64,000 bases of DNA, taken from NCBI GenBank assembly GCA_038373885.1, contig JAWZYV010013033.1, forward strand, positions 105,085-169,084, given 5' to 3'. Below, piece by piece: positions 10,731 through 23,019 of this stretch (its first letter is position 1; each line of letters begins with the position of its first letter). The notes below the pieces were generated by a model. That model was not told where the DNA came from and ran no database searches. It saw only the letters and a list, made by a program, of their open reading frames with translations. Origin of the DNA: Cheiracanthium punctorium (Eukaryota; Arthropoda; Arachnida; Araneae; Cheiracanthiidae). The position numbers and the translations under genes are program-made.

Positions 10731-11830
10731 CGTACTTAAATATACACCAACTTTTTTTTTACCCAATCGCAACATCTAGATTTCACTTCATGTTTCAAAG
10801 ACTCAGCTCATTTTAACCCCATATACTAATTTGCAATACATTTAATTGAAAGGGAATGAGTTATGAGCTTAGAAAATTTCCCTCCCTCTATGTTAAAATA
10901 TTTTTTGATACTTCAGCTCATATCTCATTTAATATTGATCTTAGGAACTATTTAAACTAAATTGCCCAAACATAATTTATTATTTTTTAATTAATTATTA
11001 ATATGAGTTATGATATTAATATTTAAAAAAGAAAATATGAATAGCGACGTAACCAAATTGCAGCCAAAATAGATACCGAAAATAACTTTACGTGTCTGTA
11101 CAAAATTTCAAATCTTTCACACTCAGTAGTTTAATTTATATTAATTAAAATGTCTTAATTCTGAGGAGTTAAGGGGTCATATATAAATTTATTAAGTGAC
11201 AATTTTTTGAAAATTTCACTTAAAAATAAAAAAAAAGATATTTCTTTTACATAAACTAGTAAAAATTAGCAATTAAATTGGAGGCTTGTCAGCTAGATGG
11301 TGATTCTGTAAAGCGCCTATTGTTGTGTCTACTACTATTGCCTCCCAAATAAAAAAACTTTCATGTATAAAATGGGATGCAGTCAGTGGTGCACACAGTT
11401 ATCAACTTTGTTTCGTTATCAATTTTTGGTATTTTATTTTGTTATATAAGACTTTTTCAAATTATTATTTTTAGCAGTTAAAACAAGTAAATGAAAACAT
11501 AATTCTAAGACATACAAGTATGTTGAAGTTGGGAAGACTTTATAGAAGTTGGTCAGAAGAAAAAAGAAGTTTCGCATTTTTTCAGGTGGTTGTTGTCTCT
11601 CAGCTGTATAGGCTGGACCCCCTCCAAGAGAAAATCCTGTGTGTGCCCCTGGATGCAGTAGATGTATGTCTTCCAGTATAAAGTCCTATTTCTGAAAAGC
11701 TAACATTTTCAATATTCCAGGCATGAATTTGACCTTTTTGAATATCTAAAACATCAGATCTTTGGATTTCCCGATGCTTTACCAAACATTCAAAATGACA
11801 TTTTGCTGACTAAATTTTCATCAGACAATA
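10731..11830 (+). repeat. Interspersed repeat families B/C, fragment
   Basis: The part at 11282-11390 (CTATTGTTGTGTCTACTACT) and the part at 11655-11790 (GATGTATGTCTTCCAGTA) both recur at 18630-18830, where they are nearly adjacent, so this copy carries extra sequence between them. No ORF is conserved between the copies. No superfamily could be assigned. Confidence 0.55.
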
Positions 11831-12841
11831 AATTAAAATACAGCCTAAAGTTTTATAAAAATATTGCACACTGCAGACGATAATATTAAAGGAAGAAAAT
11901 GAAATAACAAACACAGTGATAACATTGGGTTAGTAAAAAAATCAATAGTATTTTTTACATAAAATTCAAGAAATAAATTTTCAATCATAAAGCCATTCTT
12001 GTAACTGAGTAACACTCATGCTTATAGTCGGAAGAGCAGAGAACAGCTTCTTACTCCTGGCATCATTTCATCTGTCTAAGAGAGTCGTTTCCTTTTCTTT
12101 CTTTTTTTAAAAAAAGATCATGTATATGACTCATGATAAAGCTATGATATGACTCATGTATATGACTCATGACTGGTATTTTGGACCACTCATTAAATAC
12201 TCTAATTTCTACCCCTGATATTCTCTACAAAAACATTTAGACTAGAAAAAGTACTTTCCTTGTAAATAATATTTCTTTTAATTATTGAGAGGCAAAAAAT
12301 TCAGTACCTAGATACAGCATTCTCAATTTGCAGATTACCCCTTAAAATCTCTGAGAAAAAATATGCAATATATCCAGAAATTATGATAGAAAATTGATGA
12401 AAATTTATATTTAAGGTAATTTGAAAGTTTTCTTTCATTTAATAAAGTCAAAATGTGAGTGTTGCCATTGAAACAACTGAATTTAATGCAGAATTAAATC
12501 TGAAGACAACCCCTTATGCAAATTAAATTAACAGGAAATTAATTTGCAAACTAATGGTATATATAACTTTGCTGTACAACGAATGATGACCAAATATAAA
12601 GCAAGTGGGCAGTTTTTTTTCCCCCCTTGAGCTGTGTACATGTTTGTGATCAATATTTAAGGAATGAAAACCTAGGCCAGTGTTTTGTGGACATCCTGTA
12701 TAATACATAATATGACATGATTCCTAGGTTTAGTTAGATAGCTTTTTATATTAAAATGATATCTAGTTGGTGCTAGGTACCACCAAATAAGCTGCATAGA
12801 AAGTCTATAAAAAATAAAAGCAATTTCCCATGTTTTATCTT
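11831..12841. other. Intronic AT-rich sequence
   Basis: No gene or RNA was recognised. ATGACTCAT and CATGTATATGACTCATGA are repeated near 12120-12172, giving a small local duplication. The region next to 12841 is A-rich and leads into the mitochondrial insert. Confidence 0.4.
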
Positions 12842-13368
12842 GAAAAAAAAAATGCTAAAAAAAAAAAAAAAATGAAAAAAGAAAAAAACTTCTCTAACAA
12901 AAAATAAAGTTATACCCACTATTAATCCTCTTAAGACTATAGACGAATGATTACCCTGATATGTTCTTTTCCGAATAACATCTCGCCATCAAAATATAGA
13001 AACAAAAGTTATTATTAAAATAGATATAAAAAATATATCTGCCTCAAAAAAAGAAAATATTTTAATTATTCTTATTATTACACCTAAAGCAACAAAACCA
13101 GCTAACAACGGTCAAGGAGATATATTAACTGTATGATAAGGATGATAAAACTTTTCCAAAGGTTAATAATATTCTAATGCATACAATAAAAATAAAATTC
13201 TAAATACAAAACCTTGAATAACTGCAACACCAAACTCTAATACTAATAAAACTCTTTGAAACATTAATGATGTCGAAAAACCAAATAATCTAATTGTTCT
13301 AATTCTAGATAATAAACCAACAATTAAATGTCCTGCCTTTATATTAGCAGCTAATCGAACAGAATTTT
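12842..13368 (-). pseudogene. NUMT: mitochondrial ATP6 C-terminus plus COX3 N-terminus
   Basis: Read leftward from 13368 with the invertebrate mitochondrial code, the frame gives NSVRLAANMKAGHLIVGLL and on to a TAG stop, the end of ATP synthase subunit a. About 15 bp later COX3 begins at a likely TTG start: EKFYHPYHTVNMSPWPLLAG, ALGVMMSMIKMFSFFEADMF, WWRDVIRKSTYQGNHSS, then GMTLFFVSEVFFFF. Two TGA codons must be Trp and several AGA codons Ser. The frames stay open until a T-rich stretch near 12845-12890, where homopolymers disturb the reading. It is a nuclear copy with no expected function. ATP6-COX3 adjacency points to an arthropod. Confidence 0.9.
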
Positions 13369-13539
13369 ATCGAATTTTAATTCAGTTTGATTACTCCTAC
13401 CTGATTCATATTGCTGCCAGCTGACAAACTTTTTTGAGAACTCACTGTAGGTAGTGTCTGGAATGACTAAATGCATAGGGTTAAAATTTATAAAAAAGAA
13501 TTTAATGTTAGCTATCCATTAGGATTATGACTAAACTAG

Positions 13540-15560
13540 CTGCGTGCCTGTTCATCGCATGGTAGGAAATGAAAATTTTCCTTACATGTGTAATTCGAAT
13601 TAACTCTAGTGATGTGGAATCTAAAAAAAAAAACAAAATTGTTTGATTCTTGATGTAAAGTTAGCATAATGAGTACTAACCTGGCATTATTGCAATATGA
13701 AGATTCAAAAAACTACGCTAGTGCCATTTGTGATCAAAAAAGTGAAAAGCTTAAATGTTTGCAGAGAACTCCTGACTTTCAAAATGTCTTATTTCTACAT
13801 CACACTGTTTTTTAAGTTCAAGTTTTAGCATTAAATACCTCAGGCACTACATGAAATGGGTAAGCAAATATTTTACTAAAATCATATCTGCATGTGAAAA
13901 ATAGAATTTTGTTTATAAAGTTCAACTAATCTCCCCTGGTGAAATTACTGCAGGGTATATTAAAGCAAATTATAATTATCGTTTAGTTAGTTGTAAGACA
14001 ACTGCTAAAAAGGAATAAACAGAACACTTTTAATTTCATGAAATATTTATTAACATGGTATATTGTGATTTGTTCATAATATCCTTACAAATATACTAAT
14101 ACATACTATTTATTACATATATTAATACTATCTCTCTTCGCTTCTCCCTCTTCAAGGCTCGATTAAAAGAAACAACTTAGATTATTTGGCACCAATGGGA
14201 CCTTTTTATTTTATGGCGATTCTTTGCAGTTTACACATTAGCATAAACAATAATCATTACACATAATGGTTGCCATTAAAGAAGCTCTCCGTATATATTT
14301 AATTTATGCATAATTTTGTAAGATTGGCGTATTTAGCACTGCAAAAAAAATTCATCTCACCATGGTGAAAAATATCCAAGAGGTGCCAGTTTAAATATCC
14401 ATGTATCCAATATAGCAATATCTTATAAATCCTCCATGGTTCTGTCTCCTGAAAAACATCAAACAGTGTAATCTCGAGCTATTTAGAATTGCTTTAATTG
14501 TGACAGAATGTTAGATTTGCAGAGTTTACAAATTTTGCACAGTTTCTAAAGTTATCATTCTGTTTAATTGCCGTAAAAGATACCCCGGTTGGTTGAGGGA
14601 GTTAATTTGGATATTTTACACAGTAGTTCTTAAATGGTATCATATTAAAATTTAATGATGTTGAACAATTTTTTGCTTTATATAGGATGCAGTAGAGGAA
14701 CGTAATCCAACGTTAAAATAAAACTATACTCGCAACATGCAAATGTTAAGAAGCATATAAACATTTTTAAACAAGCAACTGATTACAATACCAATTATAA
14801 TAATAATAATTGTGAATTTCTTAGTTTATTTGTATGGTAAGTTTTAATCAAAATATCGCCTCCTTGTGCTAAAAAAAAGAGCAGAAATAAATGCATTAAA
14901 ATTGTGGCGTAGTTTTTATGTATCTGAAAGCAACTGATGCCATGGATCCTCGCTTGTGAAATGAAAATCAAGTGCCCCCGTTTAAAAAGTCGATCGATAG
15001 GTTGAAAAAAAACTTTTTTCTAATCCTACCTGTGCCAACTCAACATAAATTCTTACCTGTGCCATCCTACCTGTGCCATGATGTATTAATGTCTCCATGT
15101 TTATGCTATTAAATTCTAAACATTATGTTACGTTAAAATTCGTAAAAAATCACCTAATTTATATAATTTTTTCGTTTTTGTTTTTAAAAAGAGAGAAAGG
15201 AATGTTTCACAATTTGTCAAAATATAAAAAAGTTATGGTGGATAGAATTCAAGATGCAACAGTTTCAAAATTATTTTACGGAAAAAATTGACAAAAAAGA
15301 TATTTAGTTTAAAAATTCCTAAAAATCTGCAAATTATGTTACATATTCAGAACAAACTGTTTTTAAAAGAAAATATTTTCCTCTATCCGATGGTACAAAT
15401 GCCGTTGTGCTGCAAGTGTAATTACCGACATTATTACGAATTAGGTGAGAAAAAATGCCAAAAATCGCATAAAATATATAAAGTTTCTTGGTCGAATTTT
15501 AAAAAAATCGCTTTGAGGTGCATAACCTCATGTTTAGAACTTCCTGAGTAACAAATTTGA
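13540..15560 (+). repeat. Interspersed repeat family A, copy 1
   Basis: The copy begins CTAGCTGCGTGCCTGTTCAT. The same header occurs at 23020 (TACCCGTTCTCCGCACGG), 62467 and 62938. It runs collinear with 23020-24900 and, up to about 14740, with 62467-63860. Shared internal landmarks are GAGTACTAACCTGGCAT, TTGGCGTATTTAGCAC, ATAAAACTATACTCGCAAC, and AGAATTCAAGATGCA in the distal part. Short ORFs inside (15097-15772) are not conserved between copies. No transposase or RT is visible, so it is a non-autonomous repeat of unknown class. Confidence 0.7.
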
Positions 15561-16998
15561 AGTGTCTAGGTGTAGCCTTTTGTCCGCAACGCCGCCGTCA
15601 GACATCTTTTATAATAAGTAGAGGAAACTTTTTCCAAAATTTTGTATCTCCTGTGTTTGCAAATGATGAACTTTTGGAATCAGATTACCAAGCAATTATT
15701 ATTGTCATGGCTCATTTCAGTCTCAGGGTGTGTCACAAAAACCATATGGTGTTCATGAAAAAATGTGACTGATGTTTGCCTTATTTACTTTTTGTATTTT
15801 CAGATTTTGTAGTTCAAGATTAGAGTATATTATGGCCTATTATAAATCAAGTGAAACTATTAATTAAAATGTGGAATTGTGAATGAAGAATGTAGCTATG
15901 AGTCTAACGAAAAGATAAGCTATGCATGACGTTGAAACACTTAGCTCTTTTACTCAACCATAGCAAAAGACAGAATTTATTAGTTACTGTCTTGGTACTT
16001 CTGGAAACAACAAAATATGCAAAAGAAAGAATGAATCTGATAACTGGTGTGCTCCCCATTATCTTGAGAAAACCATCTTTCCAGTTTTAGCAAAACAAAC
16101 AATTATCTCAAAGTGGTTAAACTGGTTGCAGAGAAAAAAAAAATAAAAATGAGTAAGCAGAATTCATTTCAAAATGAAATTGAAAACACGTTTAATGTGA
16201 CAAAAACACATAGAAAGTTGTTATGCCAAGAAGATAATTACACAGCATACAAATTAAGTCAGTACATAAAATTATATATATAACAAACAGAGTTTCTCAA
16301 CAATTGTCCATTCATCTCTCTAAGTGAGTATGAAAATCTGCTTCCTAATCAGAACCAACTGTTTGCTGTCTCTGCCACTGATATAGCTGATACATCATCA
16401 GATGTCAGTGATGAGATCTTTTCCGAAACATCTGTATCCGATTCAGATAACAGTGAAAATGACAAAGGGAAACATGTCATCCAATTTCCAACATTATCAG
16501 CAGCAAAGTTTACTGAATGAATTTGCTGCATGAAAGAACTTTGAAATGATTGATGTGACATAACAGCAGAAATACTGGATGAGTCAGTCAAATTGTGAAA
16601 AATTAAAAACTGCAGTCATCGCAGGAGGATGTGATCAGCTACAGTACATTAGCTGCCGGCATCATATTCATGTTAGAATGAAAAAATATGTATTAAAATT
16701 CTTTACTCCAAACTCTTCCACCAAACTACTCTTAACTATAAATTAATCAATGAAGTGATAAAACCATTTGATGTCTAGCAACCGTCCTACAAGGTAGAAG
16801 GTGGAATGATATCTGTTTCAAATTTAAGTTGGTGGGATAATTTTCAATTACTATATGAATTATGTGGATCATTTTGTTTCCTGAAAGAAACTAATGTGCA
16901 CCTTTATAATTAAATGTAAAGGATTACTATCTCTTTGCAATGCCAGATGGAATTCATGTGCTATATATGTCCTAATTTTGTACTTCTTCATTCCTTAA
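15561..16998. other. Intronic sequence, nothing recognised
   Basis: The stretch is AT-rich with no repeated block found elsewhere in the window. An 80-codon open frame on the minus strand (16349-16591) is Ser-rich, lacks neighbours or a family match, and is left uncalled. Confidence 0.35.
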
Positions 16999-17698
16999 CC
17001 CTTTGAAGCACAACCATTTCTCGATGGTGAAAAAACGGCAGCCGTTACTATTGCTCGATTTAACTATCAGCAAGATGGCGGTTGATGGTCTGTAGATCTG
17101 TGGTACGCGATGAACGATTGGATTGACCGCCATCTTGCTGGTAGTTAAACCGAGCGATGGCAACGACTGCCCTTTTGCCAGCATTGGACAATCTATCCAG
17201 TTGTTCTTCTTCATCAATGTATTTCCATCATATTCTTCCATTTTTCAGCGAAATGCCAGTGCTGTTAAAAATAATCCTGACAATTTTACAAATAATTGAC
17301 AATTTTTACGGAGAAATGATGCCCTAAAAAGTAAAGGATTATCGTGTAACTATGTCACCCTCAAGTATTTTTACAGAAATCAAATTTATTCTTCATAACT
17401 GACAACACTCAAACTTGTTTTGTGTCCTCAGGGCAAGGGCACCACAGGACGATACAGGAGGCGCGAATACCTCCCACAACCCCCAGATGTATTTTCTCTT
17501 CACACGAAAATTTCCCCAGTCATTCTTTGGTGCGGTCATCATAAACGCCAGCTCTCAAGGAAGTGTGGATTTTCACCACCACCCACGGTGAACTCCCATC
17601 AGATAATTTCTAAAAGGGGGAAGGCAACATTCTTCGAATTCCGGCCGGGTGTGGACTTCTGGAGGCTCTAATTGAAAGCTCGCCCGAATGTCAGAGGG
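16999..17698. mobile_element. piggyBac-like MITE with TTAA target duplication
   Basis: The 700-bp element is flanked by TTAA (16995-16998 and 17699-17702). The left end is CCCTTTGAAGCAC and the right end TGTCAGAGGG, giving a short terminal inverted repeat, CCCTTTGA against CCCTCTGA. TTAA sites and CCC-starting ends are typical of piggyBac elements. An imperfect inverted repeat with ~58-bp arms (about 17026-17083 and 17119-17177) lies near the left end. An 83-codon frame at 17420-17671 is not transposase-like. Confidence 0.65.
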
Positions 17699-18239
17699 TT
17701 AAAGGAGAATATCTCTGGTAATACCATGATCATTCACCTTCATAACATGGCTCATGGCAGGAATCCTGGTTTTCTAACCAAACTTAATGCAGAGATTTGA
17801 TGGATGGTATTTCCAATTGAATTGCTCTACAGACACGATGTGCTTTGTGTCTTCCTGGAATGCTGATAGATCCATTGTACATTTCAAACATGCAAATATT
17901 TGTATCAAATGTGGGGTGAAAGAGATGGAAGAATTGTACAAAAATTTAAGATAAGTATTTAAATCTAAAATTTATTTCAACAAATAAGTTTTGGATGTGC
18001 TAAAAGTACTTGAGTTACAGCTTTCACTGTCATTGGTGTGGAACATTTTTTGTGAGCTAAACAAAATAAGTGTCATTTTCTGAGTCTGTATTAAAAAATT
18101 CATTAGTCTCCACTATAGGCAAAACAAATTTCTTTTGTCATTATCCTACAATCCATATACTAGCTCATACCTTTCTTCTTTCATTGACAAAATTTGTACC
18201 TCTAATAGTATGAAAATCATTTTTTCTTTTTTATTTTAG
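17699..18239. other. Distal part of intron A
   Basis: No gene or repeat was recognised. It ends with a long T-rich tract and the acceptor AG at 18238-18239. Confidence 0.4.
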
Positions 18240-18339
18240 GGTAAAGAAAATAAAATTTTAAATGCCTATCTGCCTAGTAGAAAGAAACTGAAAGATCAAC
18301 CATCTGTGAAACTTTCAGATGTTATTGCTGCAAGAGAGA
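18240..18339 (+). CDS. FAM98-family protein, internal exon
   Basis: The exon is preceded by TTTTATTTTAG and followed by GTAAGT. It has 33 codons plus one base (phase 0 in, phase 1 out) and reads LNAYLPSRKKLKDQPSVKLS then DVIAARE, corresponding to the conserved segment with basic residues and ..L..L/VIAARE in FAM98 proteins. The last base joins the first two of the 41129 exon to complete a codon. No alternative start or stop is visible. Confidence 0.88.
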
Positions 18340-18349
18340 GTAAGTAAAT

Positions 18350-19720
18350 TTAGGGTCATTCCATGACAAATCAACCAAAATTTTTGATAAATGACATCAC
18401 CTGTCAGATTTTAATGAAATTTGATACATACTACAACTTTTGATGCTGATTACAAATATACGAGTTATATTGAGATTATTAAGGGATTCAAAAATTATGA
18501 GCTTTCAAATTTCAGATGAGATCTCCTATCAGGTGCCATTTTGAATGAGACATATAAATAACTATAACTTTCTTAAAATTTGTCCTACAAACTTTAAATT
18601 TGTGTTGTTTTGATCAAAATTAGAGGTTTGTCAGTTTGATGGTGATTCTATAAAGCGTCTATTGTTGTGTCTACTACTATTTCCTCCCAAATTAAATATT
18701 TTCCATGTGTAAAATAGGATGCAATAGATGTATGTCTTCCAGTACAAAGTCCTATTTCTGAAAAGCTAACACTCAACATTCCAGGCATGAATTTGACCTT
18801 TTTGAATATCTAAAGCATTAGATCTTTGTATGAGACTTATACACGTATAAATAACTATAACTTTCTTAAAATTTGTCCAACAAACTTTAAATTTGTGTTG
18901 TTTTGATCAGAAGAAAACACATTTCTACTTAAGTAAGGTCAATACTGTACAACTCGATTACAGTAACTGTGAAGTCTGTTTATTTCTCTTTCTTTGGTTG
19001 ACAGAATAAATAACTTCAACAGCTAATTTCAAGCAGTGCCCCCTTTCAATTTTCTCCAAATTTTATACACAAGTAGTTAAAAATGTATTATAATATCTGA
19101 TTAAAAAATTTAATCGGTAATTTACAGATAAATTTTTTAAAAATAAAATTCTGAATGAGTATATGCATCCTTATTACAGTGCATTGTACTCTTTTTTTAA
19201 AAGGTCATATAGGGATATAATTATATATTGTAAAAGTATATGTACAGTTTTACTGATAATATAAATTTTTTATTAAGATGTCTTTATTAATTTTATAACA
19301 ACAAGCTTTGAAAGTGAAATAAAGAAACTCACTAAATACAAAGTGGTACACTTTATATTTCCACTTAAAAAAAAAAAAAAAAAAACTTTTTGCAGGAAAA
19401 GAATACACTTTCGCAATTAAACTACATTTTTAAATCTAAAAAAGATATAAAAAGTTTTTTTTTTTTTTTCTCTTCAGCAGATTAATTCCATGTAAAATCA
19501 ACCAACATTTTAAATTATGAATCAATTTATCTTTCACACATATTTATTAAACAAAATTGAATTGTGACAACCTTAATTCTTTTGTATTTAATTTTTAATG
19601 AAACATTTAAACATAAATATTGAAAGTAGAACCTGCCAATTCTAGTATGAATTCTGAACATAAGGGGAAAAAGCAAGATGTATAAATCATACATACCTTG
19701 TCATAGGTATCAAAAACATT
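18350..19720 (+). repeat. Repeat family C with nested family B segment
   Basis: The sequence starts near GGGTCATTCCATGACAAATC. A ~66-bp block with ATAACTATAACTTTCTTAAA appears at 18548-18613 and again at about 18849-18914, bracketing a ~230-bp family B segment (about 18620-18835) also found at 11282-11790. The distal part (TATGCATCCTTATTACAGTG, ACAACAAGCTTTGAAAGTG) recurs inverted at 25870-26000 and 35500-35960. A-runs and T-runs lie near 19367 and 19457. No coding region was seen. Confidence 0.65.
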
Positions 19721-21554
19721 ATTTGTCATAGTATTTGTATAAATATATAGTGGTAAATGATAAGCCATGTACTGTTGGTCTGCTAAAAGAACTCCCTCGA
19801 ATGCTTCGTCGGGCTTTGTATTTTGAGGGAGTTCTTTCCATAGACTGAAAGTTATGTGTATATATAAGCATTAGTTGACATCTAATTGTTTAAGACATTT
19901 ACTTTTGGCATGTTCATATGTTCTTGATATATTATAGATTTATATTATGTTATTCTATTTGGATTTATAAAATTACATTTTCTCTTTTTCATGAACTGTG
20001 CAGGGCCCTTGCCAAAGGGAGATGATGGGGAGTCTTTTTTCCTAATACTCGCAAAATTCTATTAAACTTGGCAAAATTAGATACCTAGGTGGCAAACTTG
20101 GTAAAAAAAAATTTTAACGAAAACTATAATTTACTTTGTATTTCTGGTACACTTGGCAAATGTAAGAAGTTGGTAATATAGTTGAATATAGTTGATTAAA
20201 AAAAAAAATAAGTTGGTAAAAACCGATATTTGACCTGGCATTTATCGACTCCCCACCCCCCACAAAAAAAAAAAAAAAGTCTTAGCAATGGCTTTGGAGT
20301 TTATCAGCATGTTGCCAGTGACAAGTGGTAAGACAAGTGATGGCTATGCATGAAAGACAAGTGATGGCAATCATTCAATAATTAATTTTTAATTATTGAA
20401 GTTTGTAATTAGTTTCCGAGAGCAGGTGTGATTACTCTTCTAAGCAGCTGCAAATAAATAAAAAGACCTGCAACAGCTAATAATTACTTTGTTCAGATAT
20501 AATTCACAGTCTTATTTAAATTTTATGGTGAAATACTAATTTTTTTGTTAGTTAACTGCTAATTTTGTAATTTATCTTATATTTTCATTAAAAGCTTGAT
20601 ATTTTTGTATTTATTCTTTTTAATTTGTTAGGAGAAATTCTAATTGTTAAGTGTCAAAGATTTGAGTCAAACAAAATCAAGAAATACTTTCATGGAGAAC
20701 TGGAGTAAAATTTGAGGGGACAGAAATTATACTGTGTGCAAGGTTATACTGTCCAGAATGCGAATTGAATATTTTCTCCTGGGGGAACATTTGAAAGTTC
20801 TCCAGGAGGAGACATTTGAAAAAAGAAAGAATGAAAAAGGAGGGAAGGTATAAATGCTTCACTCACATAATATATTAGGTAATACATGACAAATGTAGTC
20901 ACCAACATGCCTGGGAAGTGACTTAAATTCAAACAAAAGCAACCCTGATTTTCTATGCACATTTTGTATATTTCTGCCTATGTCAATTTTCATTTCGCAG
21001 TCTTCCTTTGAAACCTGACCCCAGTTACAGAATGAGAAGTGGCATCAGGCATGTGTACATCTATTTCAAAGGGATGTTTGTAACTTGCTCCTTTATCTAG
21101 TAAACAAAAGAAGAATTTCTATTCTCAATACTTAAAATTGTTAGGTACTGTTGAACTTTTAGTGACAGAGATTAATTTAACATTTCTCTTGCCAGGGATA
21201 TTACATTTTTCACCAGGGACAATCCTCGCCATCCCCCCTTGCACTTTTCATAGTAGTATGGAACAGGAAGGACCTATCAAAAGAGTAACGAATCATCCAA
21301 CTACTAGTTCAATGAGTGTGGTAACATATAAAAACTAATATTCGCACCCTGTGTTCTTATCATGAAAATAAATATCTTCACTGATTCTCACTTCATGAAA
21401 AATGATATTGCAGTGCATTTAACATGTATGTAGCTATCTCAGCATTTTCAGAAAGCTACAACTACTACAGCCCTTATAAAAGAGTGATTTGGCATTACAT
21501 AACAGCTAGTGAGTACAACAGGTGTACTAATCATATGTAATTTGTGTTTATAAC
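19721..21554. other. Intronic sequence with small hairpins
   Basis: Apart from the hairpin at 19786-19837, the stretch holds an imperfect hairpin at 20777-20809 (CTCCTGGGGGAAC against GTTCTCCAGGAG). No gene family is recognisable, and ORFs of 60-72 codons on either strand have no support. Confidence 0.35.
19786..19837. repeat. 13-bp perfect hairpin
   Basis: Arms AAAGAACTCCCTC (19786-19798) and GAGGGAGTTCTTT (19825-19837) flank a 26-base loop containing GAATGCTTCGTCGGGC. The layout resembles the hairpin at 21555. Confidence 0.7.
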
Positions 21555-21619
21555 ACTAGGAGCAAGGCCCCCCTAGACTCGCTACGCTTCCTTTTAGTAT
21601 GAGGCATTCGGCTCCTAGT
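21555..21619. repeat. 9-bp perfect hairpin with GC-rich loop
   Basis: Arms ACTAGGAGC (21555-21563) and GCTCCTAGT (21611-21619) flank a 47-base loop containing AGGCCCCCCTAGACTCGCTA and AGGCATTCG. It is a sharp GC island in AT-rich DNA. Confidence 0.65.
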
Positions 21620-21679
21620 AAGACTTATTTGTGAAAAAGGCATAATTTCAACAAACAAAACCCAAAGATTGGATCAGAT

Positions 21680-22600
21680 AGAATGTTACCAAGTTACACA
21701 TTGCTTGGTTTTTGCATGTTGCTTGGAACATAAAAATATAAACTTGGTACTATTTTTAATTATCTGAAACCCACGAAACACCTTGAGTATTAGCCAATTA
21801 TGGTGAATTTTCATAATTTGGCAACTTGCATATATGTATAGTTAATAATTAGCTCTAAGAAAACAGTATTTCATATGTCTTCTTTTATAAAAACTACGGA
21901 ACTCCTAGAATAGCTTGCCACCAATGGCGACTTTTCATTATTTGACAATTTACACATGCTCACAACCTATAATTACTGCTCATTTAAGGTTTCCGGAAAA
22001 CCGTTATCCATATTTTCATAGGCATAATCTTTTGCAGATTGGCATATTTAGCAGCACGAATTATGTCATCTTGTCACACTGGCAACTATCCAAAGTGTAC
22101 TATAACTGCTATAATGGCATAATTAACGCCACCAAATATTTGTACTGGTAGCAAATACTCTTGCTGGACCGAACCGGCTTTAAATAATCTGCATTTTAAT
22201 TATTTTTCATTTTCAAGATATTGGGTTCTAACATACCATTTTGCCAGATCGTACTTAATGCCAAGATGGTGCTTTTAAAATCACTTAGAAATAGTTATTC
22301 AGTTTTGGAAAAATGAATAATCGCTAATTCTAAACTTCTGTTGTCTAAGCGAACTTACTATTTGGAAATTGCCAACTTTGTGTAACACACTTTGAGTGAG
22401 ACACTTTTTAATTTGGTGTAAAATGGGTATCATTCTACTTCATGTTTGTCAATTTCACACAATTCTACATACTTGGAATTGCTTTGTTGCAAAGGAATGA
22501 ATGATTTTTGCCAAATCTGGCAACCATTATGTTTTATTTTTTCAGTTTTTTATTAATATCTTCTGAAATAATTCGATTTTCAGAATTTTCCGAATCCATG
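21680..22600 (+). repeat. Family A, diverged copy
   Basis: The block order TGGCGACTTTTCATTATTTG, then TTGGCATATTTAGCAGC, then a TTATCTT-like spacer parallels TATGGCGATTCTTTGCA and TTGGCGTATTTAGCAC in the copy at 13540. Divergence is much higher than among the other copies. Confidence 0.45.
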
Positions 22601-23019
22601 GACATGTTTCTCGAAATTCAGATCCCCACAGTTTAGGAGAAGATAGCTGAACAAGCTCTTGACAGCGGCTGTTACTTTTTTTTAGGATAGATAGAAACAT
22701 TGGTGTATTCTACTTGTGAAAAAAGTGAATAATGATGATAGTGACATTGCAGTTAAATTTATGCATCCCTATAGACCATCTCCATCATTTTATCGACATC
22801 AACATGCTTTTCAGTTTGGTGATGTAAAATGCTTCAGTATTACCACTATGTAAAGTTGATGTGCACTTTACATCGTATGGAACAGAAAGGACCTGTCGAA
22901 AGAGTAACAAATCATCCAGCTAGTTCAATCACTGTGGCAACAAATAAAAATTAATTAGGATATTTCTATTTTGAAATAATGCTCAGCAATATTTTTGAAT
23001 ACACAAATATATTTATACT

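Noticed and set aside
15097..15772. Three consecutive short + strand ORFs
   Set aside because: They lie in or next to a family A repeat copy, and the corresponding region of the copy at 24480-24880 does not conserve the frames.
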